A stretch of 64,000 nucleotides of DNA from Roseiarcus sp963824475. GTDB taxonomy: Bacteria; Pseudomonadota; Alphaproteobacteria; Rhizobiales; Beijerinckiaceae. The notes beneath the pieces are model-generated. The model made no database searches, had not been told where the DNA came from, and saw only the letters and a list, made by a program, of their open reading frames with translations. Made by a program: the position numbers and the translations under genes. The stretch spans positions 372,001 through 436,000 of the forward strand of contig CAWGPR010000003.1 of NCBI GenBank assembly GCA_963824475.1. Direction: 5' to 3'. Position 1 is the first letter of the stretch, and the number at the start of each line of letters is the position of its first letter. Positions 1 to 9,557 of the stretch are shown in pieces.

Positions 1-706
1 CGTTCCAATCCGCCCGTCCCATCAGGCTGACGGGCGGACGAGGATAGCGCTCGTTATGGCGGTTGACCCAGTCGCGGTAGTCGTACCGGGCGCCCGGAAA
101 GCCGATCATGCGCCACGAGCACATGTCGCGATTGCCGCCGTAGATCGGATCGGCGAAAAATCCCTCCTGCGCATTCTTGAGCAGAAGCTCGAAAAAGGCC
201 TGCCCATCGACGCCGTCCAGTTTGGCTGCGCCGCTCTCGAGGCCGCCGACGATCGCGTCCTTGTCCGCGTCGCTGAGGGAAGCGAACGCGCCGCCCTTCT
301 GCGCCTTGCAATATTGGTCGAGCGCCGCCAGCGCCTTGCGGTATTGCACCGCAGGCCCGTCTGCGTCCTGCGGCCCTTGCTGTTTCGTTCCCTTGATGAA
401 CGGCGGGCTGAGATAAAGGCCGGCTCGACGCCCGTAGGGGCCGGCAAGCTGCCGATCGATGTAGACCGCGCAACCGGCGTCCTTGCCGCCGGGCGTGTCG
501 GGGTCGGGCGGGATCAGGCGATCCACCAGCGCCTCGACCGCGGCGCCCTCGGCGGGGTTGAAGAAAACCCACGGTTCTTTGCCGATTGGCGTCGGTGGGG
601 AGCCGGCGGCCGGGCGCCAGGGGAGCGATTGCGCGCGGCCGATCGCGGTTCCGCCGATCAGCAGGAACGCGACGCTTCCGAGCAATTCGCGCCGATGAAG
701 CCTCAA
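1..706 (-). CDS. Gluconate 2-dehydrogenase subunit 3 family protein (partial, C-terminus beyond window)
   Basis: The reverse-strand frame stays open from a TTG at 704-706 to the window edge. The TTG is preceded by GGGGAGGA about 7 bases upstream, a good ribosome binding site. The N-terminus has a twin-arginine-like HRRELLG followed by a hydrophobic stretch, so Tat-type export is likely. The mature part reads FFNPAEGAAVEALVDRLIPP, then GFFADPIYGGNRDMCSWRMI and GARYDYRDWVNRHNERYP, which are typical of the small subunit of membrane-bound gluconate/sugar dehydrogenases (subunit 3 family). In that family the small subunit escorts a GMC-type flavoprotein to the periplasm. The partner gene would lie beyond position 1 and cannot be seen. 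About 235 residues are present, close to the usual length, so little is missing. Confidence 0.85.
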   Translation of the reverse strand, partial: MRLHRRELLGSVAFLLIGGTAIGRAQSLPWRPAAGSPPTPIGKEPWVFFNPAEGAAVEALVDRLIPPDPDTPGGKDAGCAVYIDRQLAGPYGRRAGLYLSPPFIKGTKQQGPQDADGPAVQYRKALAALDQYCKAQKGGAFASLSDADKDAIVGGLESGAAKLDGVDGQAFFELLLKNAQEGFFADPIYGGNRDMCSWRMIGFPGARYDYRDWVNRHNERYPRPPVSLMGRADWN

Positions 707-943
707 GCCCCGTCCTCCCCGCGAAAGCAGCTTAACCTTAGGACACTTCAGGCCGCGCGACAATGAAGGTTTCGATGTTCGCCGTGAGCTCGACCCTAAG
801 GACGAAAAGCGCGAACCCCGAGCGGACTAAGCCTTAAGTTAGAAAGAGCCTAGCCGAGACCTGCGACGTTCCCGTGAACCGGTCGCGCCGGGCGGCAGCC
901 TGCGGCGAGGCTGATTCAACCCCGGCAATCCGTTTTCTTCCGC

Positions 944-3574
944 TCAGTTCCAACTGACCGTATCGTTCAAAGGCAGCGGTCCGGAAGACGGCGCGGTCAG
1001 CGATCGGTTGCCATTGCAGTCGCCCCCGCCCGGGTAGCATTCCCAGGTGACGCCGCCATCCGGATTCTTGCGGTAGTATTTGTATTGGACGACCCCGCCG
1101 GCGGGGAGGTTGATCGCATTCTTCCAGTCCGGATAGCTCGCCGAGTCGAGAGGAAGTCCGAGATTCGTGTTCCACTTGCCGAGCGCGTCTGTGTCGCCCG
1201 TCACATACACATATTGGCCCCACTGCGTCGCGGCGGCGGCGCTGATATCGACCTCGACCTGGCCGGGCGCCGGCGGCGCAACGCAGGCGTGATATCTTGC
1301 GCAGACGGCGAGCGGGATATCGAGGACTTTGCCGGCGGCGATATCGGCCAGCAAGTTGATATATTCGCCCTGCGCCCAATTGAGCGGGGCCATCGACCCA
1401 GTGGAGTTGCCCGGAGATTGGCCGGGAGGATCGGCGACCGTCCAACCCGAGGGCGTGTCGGCGTCGGCAGGGAGAGTGACGGTTGGATTCCAGATCTGCT
1501 CGGAAATGAAACCCTGAGGAGTCGAGAAGGCCTTCAGCGCCGCGAGATAGGGCGCTCCCGCAGCGCCGTTCCCCGTCGCCGCGATTGCATAATTGCCGCG
1601 CTCCGCGTCGAAGATCGGCCATAGCCTGCCGCGACCTTGCGCGCCGTCCTGGAATGGAGCGCCGGCGTTGGTTTCTCCGTAGCCGTCGTAATTGTAGCGA
1701 AACCAGGCCATGTCGGCGCCCGCGCCGACCCTCTCTCCGATCACGTTGTCGTAGGCGACAAGGCTGTTCGTGATGGTCGGGTCGTTTGGCGCTTTCACGC
1801 CCATTCGGACGAGTTCGAGAAACCCGCCGTCGATAATGTCGATCGCTCGATGGGAGCCTCCGCCATTATTGATGTTGATGATCATGTTGGCGTCAGGACC
1901 CATGGACGGGTTCCAGCCGCCCGGACGGGGGCCGCCTCGCGGAGAGGAGGTGTTGATCCGCATGTATGTCGAGGTGTGGTTGCAATTCCAATTGACGTTC
2001 GGGCAGCCCTGACTGGTGTAGGTCCAGCCAGTCAGATTTTGCTGCCAATAGTCGGCGGCGCTGAGCCAATTGCCCGCATCGGCCGTGTCTCCGTTCTCGA
2101 GAGCGATCTCAGCGGCGCTGACCAGTCCCGCGATCTCAGCGGCTATGGTCGACGGCGAGTAGCCGCTGGTCTCCTCCCAGCGCTCCTGCTCGGTCCACGG
2201 GCCATTGGCGAAGATGGTGTTCGCTATGACTTTGATCTGCGGCCAGAACGGATCGTAGACGGCGGAACCGAGTCGGTAAGCCAGAATGATCGGCATCGCC
2301 TGCTCGTCCATTTGCACGGCGTTCCGAAATGGAGTCCCGCTCACGAAGGCGTTTTGCGGGAACCGGCCGCTCGCCGGGTCTAAGTCGGTGTTGAAAAGCC
2401 AGCGCACGGCGTTGGCGGCGGATGCGCTGTCCCCGGCCGTGATGAGGGCGTCGGCGAATTTGAACATATCGCGCGACCAGACGAGGTGATAGCCCAGGTT
2501 GTCGTCGCCCGCGGCGAAACCCCAGGGGGTCCCGATTCCGGCGATCATCGCGCCGTTCGTCTTGTCTTGCATCGTCTTCAAGGTCATCGCCGACAGATAA
2601 TATTGGTCGTCGGCTGTCCCATTCTGGGTGCTGAGCCCGGCGGCGTAGTTGCGCCAGGCGTTGTCGTAGAGGCTCTGCTGGGCCGAAACATTTTCAGCGA
2701 GCGTGTTGCTGGCGGCGGCGATGGCCTGAGCTTGCGTCGCGCCGAAGCCAAGAGCCACCTCGAAGGCGATCGTCGTCGCCGAATTTCCAGCGGTGCTGAG
2801 CCAGCCCATCTGGGCGACATTGCCGTTTGATGCGGCATTGTACGCCCACCGCATCGTGTAGGGGTTGGGATTGTTCACATTGAGGTCCTGCCAGCCGTCA
2901 TTCACTCCGACGTAGCCGTTCGAGACCATGGTGATTTCGTTCTGGACGGTCCACGGGAGCGACGCGCGTAAGGCTGAGAATTCAGAGCCGTCGCCGCTGC
3001 CGGCTGCGAGGTACGTATCGGCGCCTGAGATCACGGTCATCGCGTTGTTGTTCGCCGCGACGTTCTTCAGATACGGTTTCAAGAGGAGATAGAGATTGAA
3101 ATCCGCGACCGCCTTGCCGTTGAGAGCTTCAAAAGCGGTTTGCTGAACGAGCGTGCTGTTTGCGGGATCGGTGAAGATGGACTTGGTGATCCGCCAGTTG
3201 TGGGCGCCGTTGCTGGTCACCGCCTGCCAGCGCATCGATCTCGGGTCGGGTCGGGTGACTGTCCAGGCTTGGTTCTTCTCCTCGTCGAGAAAGGTCCTGG
3301 CTGCGTCGCCGACCAGAAATTCCATGTTCGACGACGCCAGCGTATCGATCGTCGGATAGTAGACCTCCGATACGTTCCCTCGAAAGCCGGTGAAGTAGAC
3401 GGAGGAGCTCGTGGAGTTCACCGCTGTTCCGACCATCGATTTCTGGGAAGAGTCGTGAACCGGAGGCAGCCCACAACAATCCGGCGCCGGACCGGTCGAT
3501 TGAGCGAAGCCCGCGCCGTTTCCCTGGCTCGCCGCCAGGAAGACGCCAAGGCCAACCAAGGTCGTGAGCCTCAT
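944..3574 (-). CDS. Secreted GH15 glucoamylase/glucodextranase with C-terminal CBM20 starch-binding domain
   Basis: Predicted exo-acting alpha-glucan hydrolase releasing glucose from starch-like polymers outside the cytoplasm. I chose the ATG at 3572-3574 (GGGGA 8 bases upstream) over a TTG nine codons earlier because it directly begins a signal peptide (MRLTTLVGLGVFLAASQ...). Domains in order: an N-terminal glucodextranase-like beta-sandwich (about residues 25-300), the GH15 (alpha/alpha)6 barrel (about 310-770) with HLVWSRDMFKFADAL and the acid region WEETSGYSPSTIAAEIAGL, the general-base region WAQGEYINLLAD, and a CBM20-like domain at the end (VYVTGDTDALGKWN, VQYKYYRKNPDG). About 876 residues is normal for bacterial glucodextranase-type GH15. 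It stands alone, 237 bases downstream of the dehydrogenase gene start and on the same strand. Confidence 0.93.
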   Translation of the reverse strand: MRLTTLVGLGVFLAASQGNGAGFAQSTGPAPDCCGLPPVHDSSQKSMVGTAVNSTSSSVYFTGFRGNVSEVYYPTIDTLASSNMEFLVGDAARTFLDEEKNQAWTVTRPDPRSMRWQAVTSNGAHNWRITKSIFTDPANSTLVQQTAFEALNGKAVADFNLYLLLKPYLKNVAANNNAMTVISGADTYLAAGSGDGSEFSALRASLPWTVQNEITMVSNGYVGVNDGWQDLNVNNPNPYTMRWAYNAASNGNVAQMGWLSTAGNSATTIAFEVALGFGATQAQAIAAASNTLAENVSAQQSLYDNAWRNYAAGLSTQNGTADDQYYLSAMTLKTMQDKTNGAMIAGIGTPWGFAAGDDNLGYHLVWSRDMFKFADALITAGDSASAANAVRWLFNTDLDPASGRFPQNAFVSGTPFRNAVQMDEQAMPIILAYRLGSAVYDPFWPQIKVIANTIFANGPWTEQERWEETSGYSPSTIAAEIAGLVSAAEIALENGDTADAGNWLSAADYWQQNLTGWTYTSQGCPNVNWNCNHTSTYMRINTSSPRGGPRPGGWNPSMGPDANMIININNGGGSHRAIDIIDGGFLELVRMGVKAPNDPTITNSLVAYDNVIGERVGAGADMAWFRYNYDGYGETNAGAPFQDGAQGRGRLWPIFDAERGNYAIAATGNGAAGAPYLAALKAFSTPQGFISEQIWNPTVTLPADADTPSGWTVADPPGQSPGNSTGSMAPLNWAQGEYINLLADIAAGKVLDIPLAVCARYHACVAPPAPGQVEVDISAAAATQWGQYVYVTGDTDALGKWNTNLGLPLDSASYPDWKNAINLPAGGVVQYKYYRKNPDGGVTWECYPGGGDCNGNRSLTAPSSGPLPLNDTVSWN

Positions 3575-3757
3575 GCGGATTTCCCCAGCGAAGAAGCGCA
3601 AGCGGCTCGTCCTTTAGCACGCCCGGGCCGGCTTTGCGTCGACGCCGCGCCAACGCCGGTCGTTTCGGCCGCCGGCCGGCAACGCCCGCAATCAAGCGCC
3701 GCCGTCTCTTCCCCCGCTCGCCCGTGAGTGCGATAAGAAGCTGCGAGGTTCGCGCCC

Positions 3758-5551
3758 ATGCCGATTTGCCGTCTTGATCCCTTGACCATCGACCGCATCG
3801 CCGCGGGCGAGGTGATCGAGCGGCCGGCGGCGGCGATCAAGGAACTCATCGAGAACGCGCTCGACGCCGGGGCGAAGTCGATCGAAGTTATGATCGAAGC
3901 CGGCGGGCGCAGGCTCATTCGGGTCGTCGACGACGGGCATGGGCTGGACGAAGCCGATCTCGCGCTTGCCGTCGAGCGGCACGCGACCTCGAAACTGCCC
4001 GACGGCGATCTCACGTCCATCGCCACTTTCGGCTTCCGCGGCGAGGCTTTGCCCTCGATCGCCTCGGTGTCGCGGCTCGAAATCCGCACCCGCAGCCAAG
4101 GCGCGCCGCATGGCCTCAGGCTTCTCGTCGAGGACGGGATCAAGAGCGCAATCGAGCCCTGCGCATGCGCCATCGGCGCGCGGGTCGAGGCGCGCGACTT
4201 GTTCGCCGCCACCCCCGCCAGGCTCAAGTTCCTCAAATCCGATCGAGCCGAGGCGCTGGCCGCGGCGGACGCGGTCAAACGCCTGGCCATGGCCTCGCCC
4301 GAGGTCCGCTTTTCGTTTGCGACCGACCTCGGCTCAAGCTTCGACTGGCCGGCCGCAGGCGCGGGCGAAGCAGGCTTCGCCGAGCGGCTCCGCCAGGCGC
4401 TCAGCGACGATTTCGCCTCAAATTCGGTCGCGCTCGAGGCGCGCCGCGAGGCGCTAAGGCTGTCCGGCCGGGCCGGCCTGCCGACCTACAGCCGGCCGAA
4501 CGCCTCCCAGCAGTTCCTGTTCGTCAACGGGCGTGCGGTGCGCGACAAGACGCTCGCGGGCGCATTGCGCGGCGCGTACATCGATTTCCTGCCCCCCGAC
4601 CGGCACGCGGTCGCGGCCCTGTTCGTCGAATGCGATCCCGCCGAGGTCGACGTCAACGTCCATCCGGCAAAAGCCGAAGTGCGGTTTCGCGACCCCCAAG
4701 CCATCCGCGCTCTCATCGTCGGCGCGATTAAGCAGCGCTTGAGCGAAGCGCTGCATCGCGCCTCGACCACCGGCGGGTCGGCGACGATCCTCGCCATGCG
4801 CCCGCCGCAAGCCTACCGCGGATCGTCCTATTCCCCCCGTTGGGACTGGCGCGCCTCGCCCGCGGCCCCGCGGCTCGCAGAGCCGGCGCAGGCGAGCTTC
4901 GCTCAAGGCGGCTTCGCCGAAGCCGCGCCTTCCGCGCCGCCGGCGGCTTGGGCGAGCGAGCGCGACGTCGCCGCTCCCCTTGGCGCGGCGCGGGCGCAGG
5001 TGCACGAGAACTTCATCATCGCCCAGACGAAGGACGGCGTGGTCATCGTCGACCAGCACGCGGCGCATGAGCGCATCGTCTATGAGAAGCTCAAGCGCGA
5101 GCGCGAGACGGGCGCGATCGAGCGGCAGACGCTTCTGACCCCGCTGGTGGTCGATCTCGATCCCGACGCGGCGGCGCTCATCGACGCGCATGCGGCGCAA
5201 TTGTCGGCGCTTGGCCTCATCGTCGAGGGGTTCGGCCCCGGCGCGGTGATGGTGCGCGAAGCGCCCGCGGCGATCGCTCAAGGCGACCTCGCGGGCCTCG
5301 TCCGCGACCTCGCCGCCGATCTTGCGGCCGACGACGGCGCCCAGAGTCTTGAGCGCCGGCTCGACCGGCGGCTCGCGACCTTCGCCTGCCATCACTCTGT
5401 GCGCTCAGGGCGGTCCTTGAAGCCGGAGGAGATGAACGCGCTCCTGCGCGAGATGGAGGCGACGCCGGGCGCGGGCCAGTGCAACCACGGCCGCCCGACC
5501 TATGTCGAGCTCAAGCTCGCCGACATCGAGCGGCTGTTCGGGCGAAGGTGA
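3758..5551 (+). CDS. mutL: DNA mismatch repair protein MutL
   Basis: MutL couples MutS mismatch recognition to strand removal. The N-terminal GHKL ATPase (about 1-330) has IDRIAAGEVIERP, KELIENALDAGA with the catalytic Glu at residue 29 and Asn at 33, VVDDGHGL and GFRGEALPSIASV. A variable Ala/Pro-rich linker (about 350-410) joins it to the C-terminal dimerisation domain. That domain contains DQHAAHERIVYE, matching the DQHA(X)2E(X)4E metal-binding endonuclease motif, plus ACHHSVRSG and CNHGRPT near the end. This fits a nicking MutL as in bacteria without MutH. At 597 residues it has the usual length. It is divergent from the upstream glucoamylase gene, which starts at 3574. Confidence 0.97.
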   Translation: MPICRLDPLTIDRIAAGEVIERPAAAIKELIENALDAGAKSIEVMIEAGGRRLIRVVDDGHGLDEADLALAVERHATSKLPDGDLTSIATFGFRGEALPSIASVSRLEIRTRSQGAPHGLRLLVEDGIKSAIEPCACAIGARVEARDLFAATPARLKFLKSDRAEALAAADAVKRLAMASPEVRFSFATDLGSSFDWPAAGAGEAGFAERLRQALSDDFASNSVALEARREALRLSGRAGLPTYSRPNASQQFLFVNGRAVRDKTLAGALRGAYIDFLPPDRHAVAALFVECDPAEVDVNVHPAKAEVRFRDPQAIRALIVGAIKQRLSEALHRASTTGGSATILAMRPPQAYRGSSYSPRWDWRASPAAPRLAEPAQASFAQGGFAEAAPSAPPAAWASERDVAAPLGAARAQVHENFIIAQTKDGVVIVDQHAAHERIVYEKLKRERETGAIERQTLLTPLVVDLDPDAAALIDAHAAQLSALGLIVEGFGPGAVMVREAPAAIAQGDLAGLVRDLAADLAADDGAQSLERRLDRRLATFACHHSVRSGRSLKPEEMNALLREMEATPGAGQCNHGRPTYVELKLADIERLFGRR

Positions 5552-5925
5552 GCGGCGCTTCGCGTGTCGACTTCGCCTCAGAGTTGAGCTTCGATCGCCG
5601 CCTTGTCGATCACCGACCAGACCTCCGCAATTCTTTCGCTGTGTAGGTGTATATACACTCACAAGGATCGTCCGCCGGGGCGATCACCCGAGGAGTGACA
5701 GAAAAAGGCGCCTAAACGATTGAAAGGATTAAGTCGCTGCCAGAACTTGGCGCCTGGCCGGTCGTCATAACCAGCGTTCCTTGTTCCATTGGGCGAGCAT
5801 GGCCTTTCCGCGGAACGTGCGCGACGGGCCGACCCTCCCTAGCCGCCCATCAAGCGACTTGAGGTTGTCGCGGCTCAAGGCTAAAGGGCCGAGCGTCTCC
5901 GCCCAGACTGAAAGAACCCAGGCCG
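5552..5925. other. Intergenic stretch between mutL and purL
   Basis: I see no convincing gene here. The only notable element is a perfect 12-base palindrome GTGTATATACAC at 5647-5658, within an AT-richer patch. It could be part of an operator or promoter for purL, but no -35/-10 pair is obvious around it. Confidence 0.4.
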
Positions 5926-8139
5926 TTGAGCGAACCCGAACCCAAGGTCGACGAAAAGCTCGCCGTCGCCCATGGCCTGAAGGCGGACGAATACGCGCGC
6001 CTCGTCGCGCTGATCGGCCGCAACCCCACCTTCACCGAACTCGGCATCGTCTCGGCGATGTGGAACGAGCATTGCTCTTATAAGTCGTCGCGCCTTCACT
6101 TGCGCAAGCTGCCGACCAAGGCGCCCTGGGTTATTTATGGTCCGGGCGAGAACGCCGGCGTCGTCGACATCGGCGATGGGCTCGTCTGCGTGTTCAAGAT
6201 GGAGAGCCACAACCATCCCTCGTTCATCGAGCCCTATCAGGGCGCCGCGACTGGGGTCGGCGGCATTTTGCGCGACGTCTTCACCATGGGCGCAAGGCCC
6301 GTCGCCGCGCTCAACTTCCTGCGCTTCGGCTCGCCCGACCATGCCAAAACCCGACGCCTAGTCGCTGGCGTTGTGGCGGGGATCGGCGGCTACGGCAATT
6401 CGTTCGGCGTGCCGACGGTCGGCGGCTCGGTCGGCTTTGATCGCCGCTATGACGGCAACATCCTCGTCAACGCTTTTGCCGTCGGTGTGGCCAGACGGGA
6501 CGCGATCTTCACCTCGAAGGCGACCGGCGTCGGCAATCCGATCGTCTATCTCGGCTCGAAGACCGGACGCGACGGCATCCACGGCGCCAGCATGGCGTCC
6601 GCGGCGTTCGAGGCGGACGCCGAAGAGCGGCGCCCGACTGTCCAGGTCGGCGATCCGTTCGCCGAGAAGCTGCTGCTCGAGGCCTGCCTCGAACTCATGG
6701 CCTCCGGCGCGGTGATCGCCATCCAGGATATGGGCGCGGCGGGTCTCACCTCATCGGCGGCCGAGATGGGGGCCAAGGGCGATCTCGGCGTCGAGCTCGA
6801 TCTCGACCGCGTGCCATGCCGTGAAACAGGCATGAGCGCCTACGAGATGATGCTCTCCGAGAGCCAGGAGCGCATGCTGATGGTGCTCAAGCCCGAGAAG
6901 GAGCAAGAGGCCGAGGCGATCTTCGGCAAATGGGGGCTCGACTTCGCCGTCATCGGCAGGACGACCAATTCGCGGCGGTTCGTCGTCAGCCGCGGCGGCG
7001 AGATCAAGGCGGACCTGCCGATCAAGGAGCTCGGCAGCGAGGCGCCCCTCTATGACCGGCCATGGACGAAGTCCCTGCCGTCGCCGGTTCTCGACGCCGC
7101 GTCGATCGCGCCGCCAATGCCGACGGACGCCGCACTCATCAAGCTGATCGGATCGCCCGATCTTTGCTCGAAGCGCTGGATATACGAGCAATATGACACG
7201 CTGATCCTTGGCAATACGACCCAAGGCCCCGGCGGCGACGCCGCGGTGGTGCGGCTCGGCGACGGGCCGAAGGGCTTGGCCCTGTCGACCGACTGCACCG
7301 AGCGCTATTGCGCCGCCGATCCGCGCGAGGGGGGAAAACAGGCTGTGGCCGAGGCGTGGCGCAACTTGATCGCTGTCGGCGCGCGCCCGCTCGCGCTCAC
7401 CGACAATCTCAATTTTGGCAACCCCGAGCGCCCCGAGACGATGGGCGAACTGGTGGAGTGCATCGAGGGCGTGGCTGAGGCCGTGCGGGCGCTCGACTTT
7501 CCGGTCGTCTCGGGCAATGTCTCGCTCTACAACGAGACGATGGGCGAAGGCGTTCCGCCGACGCCCGCGATCGGGAGCGTCGGTCTGGTCGAGGACGTGA
7601 CCAAGACGGCGACCCTCGCTTTCAAGGCGGCGGGCGAGGACATTCTGCTTATCGGCGGGACGCCCAAGTGGCTCGGCCGGTCCGCCTGGCTCACGACGGT
7701 CTTAGGTCGCGAGGAGGGCGCGCCGCCGCCGGTCGACCTCATCGCCGAACGCCGCAACGGCGAGTTCGTCGCGTCGCTCATTCGAGGCGGGAGGGTCAGC
7801 GCCGTTCACGACCTGTCCGACGGCGGGCTCGCGGTGGCGCTGGCCGAAATGGCGATGGCGGGAGGTATCGGCGCGAGTGCCGAGGCCAACGGCGCTGAGC
7901 ACGCGTTCTTCTTCGGCGAGGACCAGGGCCGCTACGTTCTGACCTCAGCGCCCGGGGAGACAGCGGCGATCGCCGAGGAGGCGAAGCGCCTCGATGTGCC
8001 CCTCTTGCGCGTCGGCCTCACCGGCGGCGAGACGTTGAGGCTTGGCGGCGCGGCGCCGGTCGCCCTTGCGGCGCTCGTCGAAGCATATGAGACTTGGCTG
8101 CCGGACTATATGAGCCGCACTTTGGGGACAAACCCATGA
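5926..8139 (+). CDS. purL: Phosphoribosylformylglycinamidine synthase subunit PurL
   Basis: Catalyses the ATP- and glutamine-dependent conversion of FGAR to FGAM in purine synthesis, normally as a complex with PurQ and PurS, which are not in this window. At 737 residues it is the small-type PurL. Recognisable segments are MWNEHCSYKSSRLHLRKLP, FKMESHNHPSFIEPYQGAAT, GGILRDVFTMGARP, NPFAEK-like GDPFAEKLLLEACLEL, and SDGGLAVALAEMAMAG near the end. The start is a TTG at 5926; no in-frame ATG occurs before the conserved MWNEHC region, and the ribosome binding site is weak. Its stop overlaps the start of the next gene by 4 bases (ATGA), so translation is probably coupled. Confidence 0.96.
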   Translation: MSEPEPKVDEKLAVAHGLKADEYARLVALIGRNPTFTELGIVSAMWNEHCSYKSSRLHLRKLPTKAPWVIYGPGENAGVVDIGDGLVCVFKMESHNHPSFIEPYQGAATGVGGILRDVFTMGARPVAALNFLRFGSPDHAKTRRLVAGVVAGIGGYGNSFGVPTVGGSVGFDRRYDGNILVNAFAVGVARRDAIFTSKATGVGNPIVYLGSKTGRDGIHGASMASAAFEADAEERRPTVQVGDPFAEKLLLEACLELMASGAVIAIQDMGAAGLTSSAAEMGAKGDLGVELDLDRVPCRETGMSAYEMMLSESQERMLMVLKPEKEQEAEAIFGKWGLDFAVIGRTTNSRRFVVSRGGEIKADLPIKELGSEAPLYDRPWTKSLPSPVLDAASIAPPMPTDAALIKLIGSPDLCSKRWIYEQYDTLILGNTTQGPGGDAAVVRLGDGPKGLALSTDCTERYCAADPREGGKQAVAEAWRNLIAVGARPLALTDNLNFGNPERPETMGELVECIEGVAEAVRALDFPVVSGNVSLYNETMGEGVPPTPAIGSVGLVEDVTKTATLAFKAAGEDILLIGGTPKWLGRSAWLTTVLGREEGAPPPVDLIAERRNGEFVASLIRGGRVSAVHDLSDGGLAVALAEMAMAGGIGASAEANGAEHAFFFGEDQGRYVLTSAPGETAAIAEEAKRLDVPLLRVGLTGGETLRLGGAAPVALAALVEAYETWLPDYMSRTLGTNP

Positions 8140-8384
8140 TTCCGTTCGTCATCGTCAAGACCAAGGCGGGTTTCGCCTATATCCGGCCCGAGCACGTGGT
8201 CGCGATCAATGCGTCCGATTCGGACGACTGCGTGATCCTCATGACCGACGGCGTCACGATCGCCGCCGCGGAACCCGCCGAGGACGTCGTGGCGCGGCTC
8301 GAAACGGAGGCCGAGGAGGAGGACCACGCCCTCGAAGCTATCAAGGAGCACAACGCCCATGGCCATGTCGCAAACCGAGATTGA
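8136..8384 (+). CDS. Small FlbD-like protein of unknown function
   Basis: An 82-residue protein whose ATG overlaps the purL stop codon and whose last 26 bases overlap bolA, so it is translated within one operon. The sequence (FVIVKTKAGFAYIRPEHVVA..., VILMTDGVTIAAAEPAEDVV) has the layout of the FlbD family, in which short beta strands around IxxTPxTxI..L.NG are followed by a helix; this is a resemblance, not a firm assignment. The C-terminus is very acidic (ETEAEEEDHALEA). Its function is unknown. The neighbours suggest a housekeeping rather than a flagellar role. Confidence 0.72.
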   Translation: MIPFVIVKTKAGFAYIRPEHVVAINASDSDDCVILMTDGVTIAAAEPAEDVVARLETEAEEEDHALEAIKEHNAHGHVANRD

Positions 8385-8589
8385 GACGATGATCCGCGAG
8401 GCGTTTCCGGACGCGCGGGTTGAGGTGAAGGATCTGGCGGGCGACGGAAACCATTACGCGGCCAAAGTCGTTTCCTCTGCGTTCAGGGGCAAGACCCGCG
8501 TCCGGCAACACCAGATGGTCTACGAGGCGCTGAAGGGCCGCATGGGCGGAGAACTCCACGCGCTGGCGCTGACGACGTCGGAGAGCTGA
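8359..8589 (+). CDS. bolA: BolA family protein
   Basis: A 76-residue protein with the BolA/IbaG fold pattern: IETMIREAFPDARVEVKDLAGDGNHYAAKVVS, then FRGKTRVRQHQMVYEALKGRMGGELHALAL. It has the conserved HQMVYEAL segment and the invariant-type His. BolA proteins pair with monothiol glutaredoxins in iron-sulfur trafficking. In many alphaproteobacteria the order is purL-bolA-grxD, but no grxD follows here; downstream is non-coding DNA and a MarR remnant. The start overlaps the preceding small gene. Confidence 0.92.
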   Translation: MAMSQTEIETMIREAFPDARVEVKDLAGDGNHYAAKVVSSAFRGKTRVRQHQMVYEALKGRMGGELHALALTTSES

Positions 8590-8722
8590 TGAGGGCGCCG
8601 AAGCCGGCGCCGACGGCTTCCGCGGGCGCCATTTCCAAGCCTGTTTCTTGCGATACCAAAGGCTTGCGGCGCCATTTCCGATCCGCCTGCGCCTAGCTCA
8701 GACAATATAACATATGCCGTAG

Positions 8723-8860
8723 GTTGATGAGAGATCGCTTTTTGCCCAAGCTGGGCTGCAGTCGGGCGAATTCAACGTTCTGGCGACTCTGCGCCGCTCA
8801 GGCGAACCCGTACATGCTTTCGCTCACCCGGCTCTATGAAGCAGCAATGACCTCAAAATT
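8723..8860 (+). pseudogene. MarR-family regulator fragment (decayed)
   Basis: One frame reads LFAQAGLQSGEFNVLATLRR followed by SGEP, and a shifted frame continues YMLSLTRLYEAAMTS. Together these resemble the start of the winged-helix region of MarR regulators (GEFDVLATLRRSGEPYxLTPTxLYxATMVTS). Neither the N-terminal helices nor the wing and recognition helix follow, so this is a frameshifted, truncated remnant. The rest of 8590-9105 contains nothing I can assign. Confidence 0.45.
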
Positions 8861-9557
8861 CCCATCTGAGCAGCTTGCGCGATGTGCCTGTCGTAAAGAT
8901 GCGCGGAGATACATTTAGGATGGGGTCCGAAGGCACGGGGCGGTCGCCCGGAAATCGCGCGTCGCTGTGACGACAAAAAGCGCGCGAGGCCGGAAACACC
9001 GGCGCGAGATCAACTCGAGCGTCTGAGCCTTCCGACCGCGATCCATCGGGCGGCCAGCAAAGCGGTGCGGACCACTTCACCAACGACCAAGGAAAGGAGC
9101 GCATTATGAAAGTCCTAATGGTTCTTACTTCTCACGACCAGCTCGGCAACACGGGCCGCAAGACTGGCTTTTGGCTGGAGGAACTCGCTGCGCCTTACTA
9201 TGTCTTCAAGGATGCTGGGGCCCAGATCACCCTCGCATCGCCCAAAGGCGGTCGGCCGCCGCTCGATCCCAAGAGCAACGAGCCGAACTTCCAGACCGAC
9301 ATCACACGGCGGTTCGAAAAAGACGCCGACGCCAACGCTCAGCTGGACAGGACGGTGCGCCTCGATAGCGTCAAGCAGGAAGATTACGATACCGTCTTCT
9401 ACCCCGGTGGCCATGGGCCGATGTGGGATCTCGCCGAAGACAAGAACTCGATCAAGTTGTTGGAATCCTTCCTGGCTGCCGGCAAGACGTTCGCGGTGGT
9501 CTGCCACTCAACCGGCGCGCTGCGCCACGTCAAAACCCAGGATGGTAAGGTGCGTGT

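Noticed and set aside
54..766. Long plus-strand frames over the gluconate dehydrogenase subunit gene
   Set aside because: They are shadows; only the minus-strand frame encodes a recognisable family.
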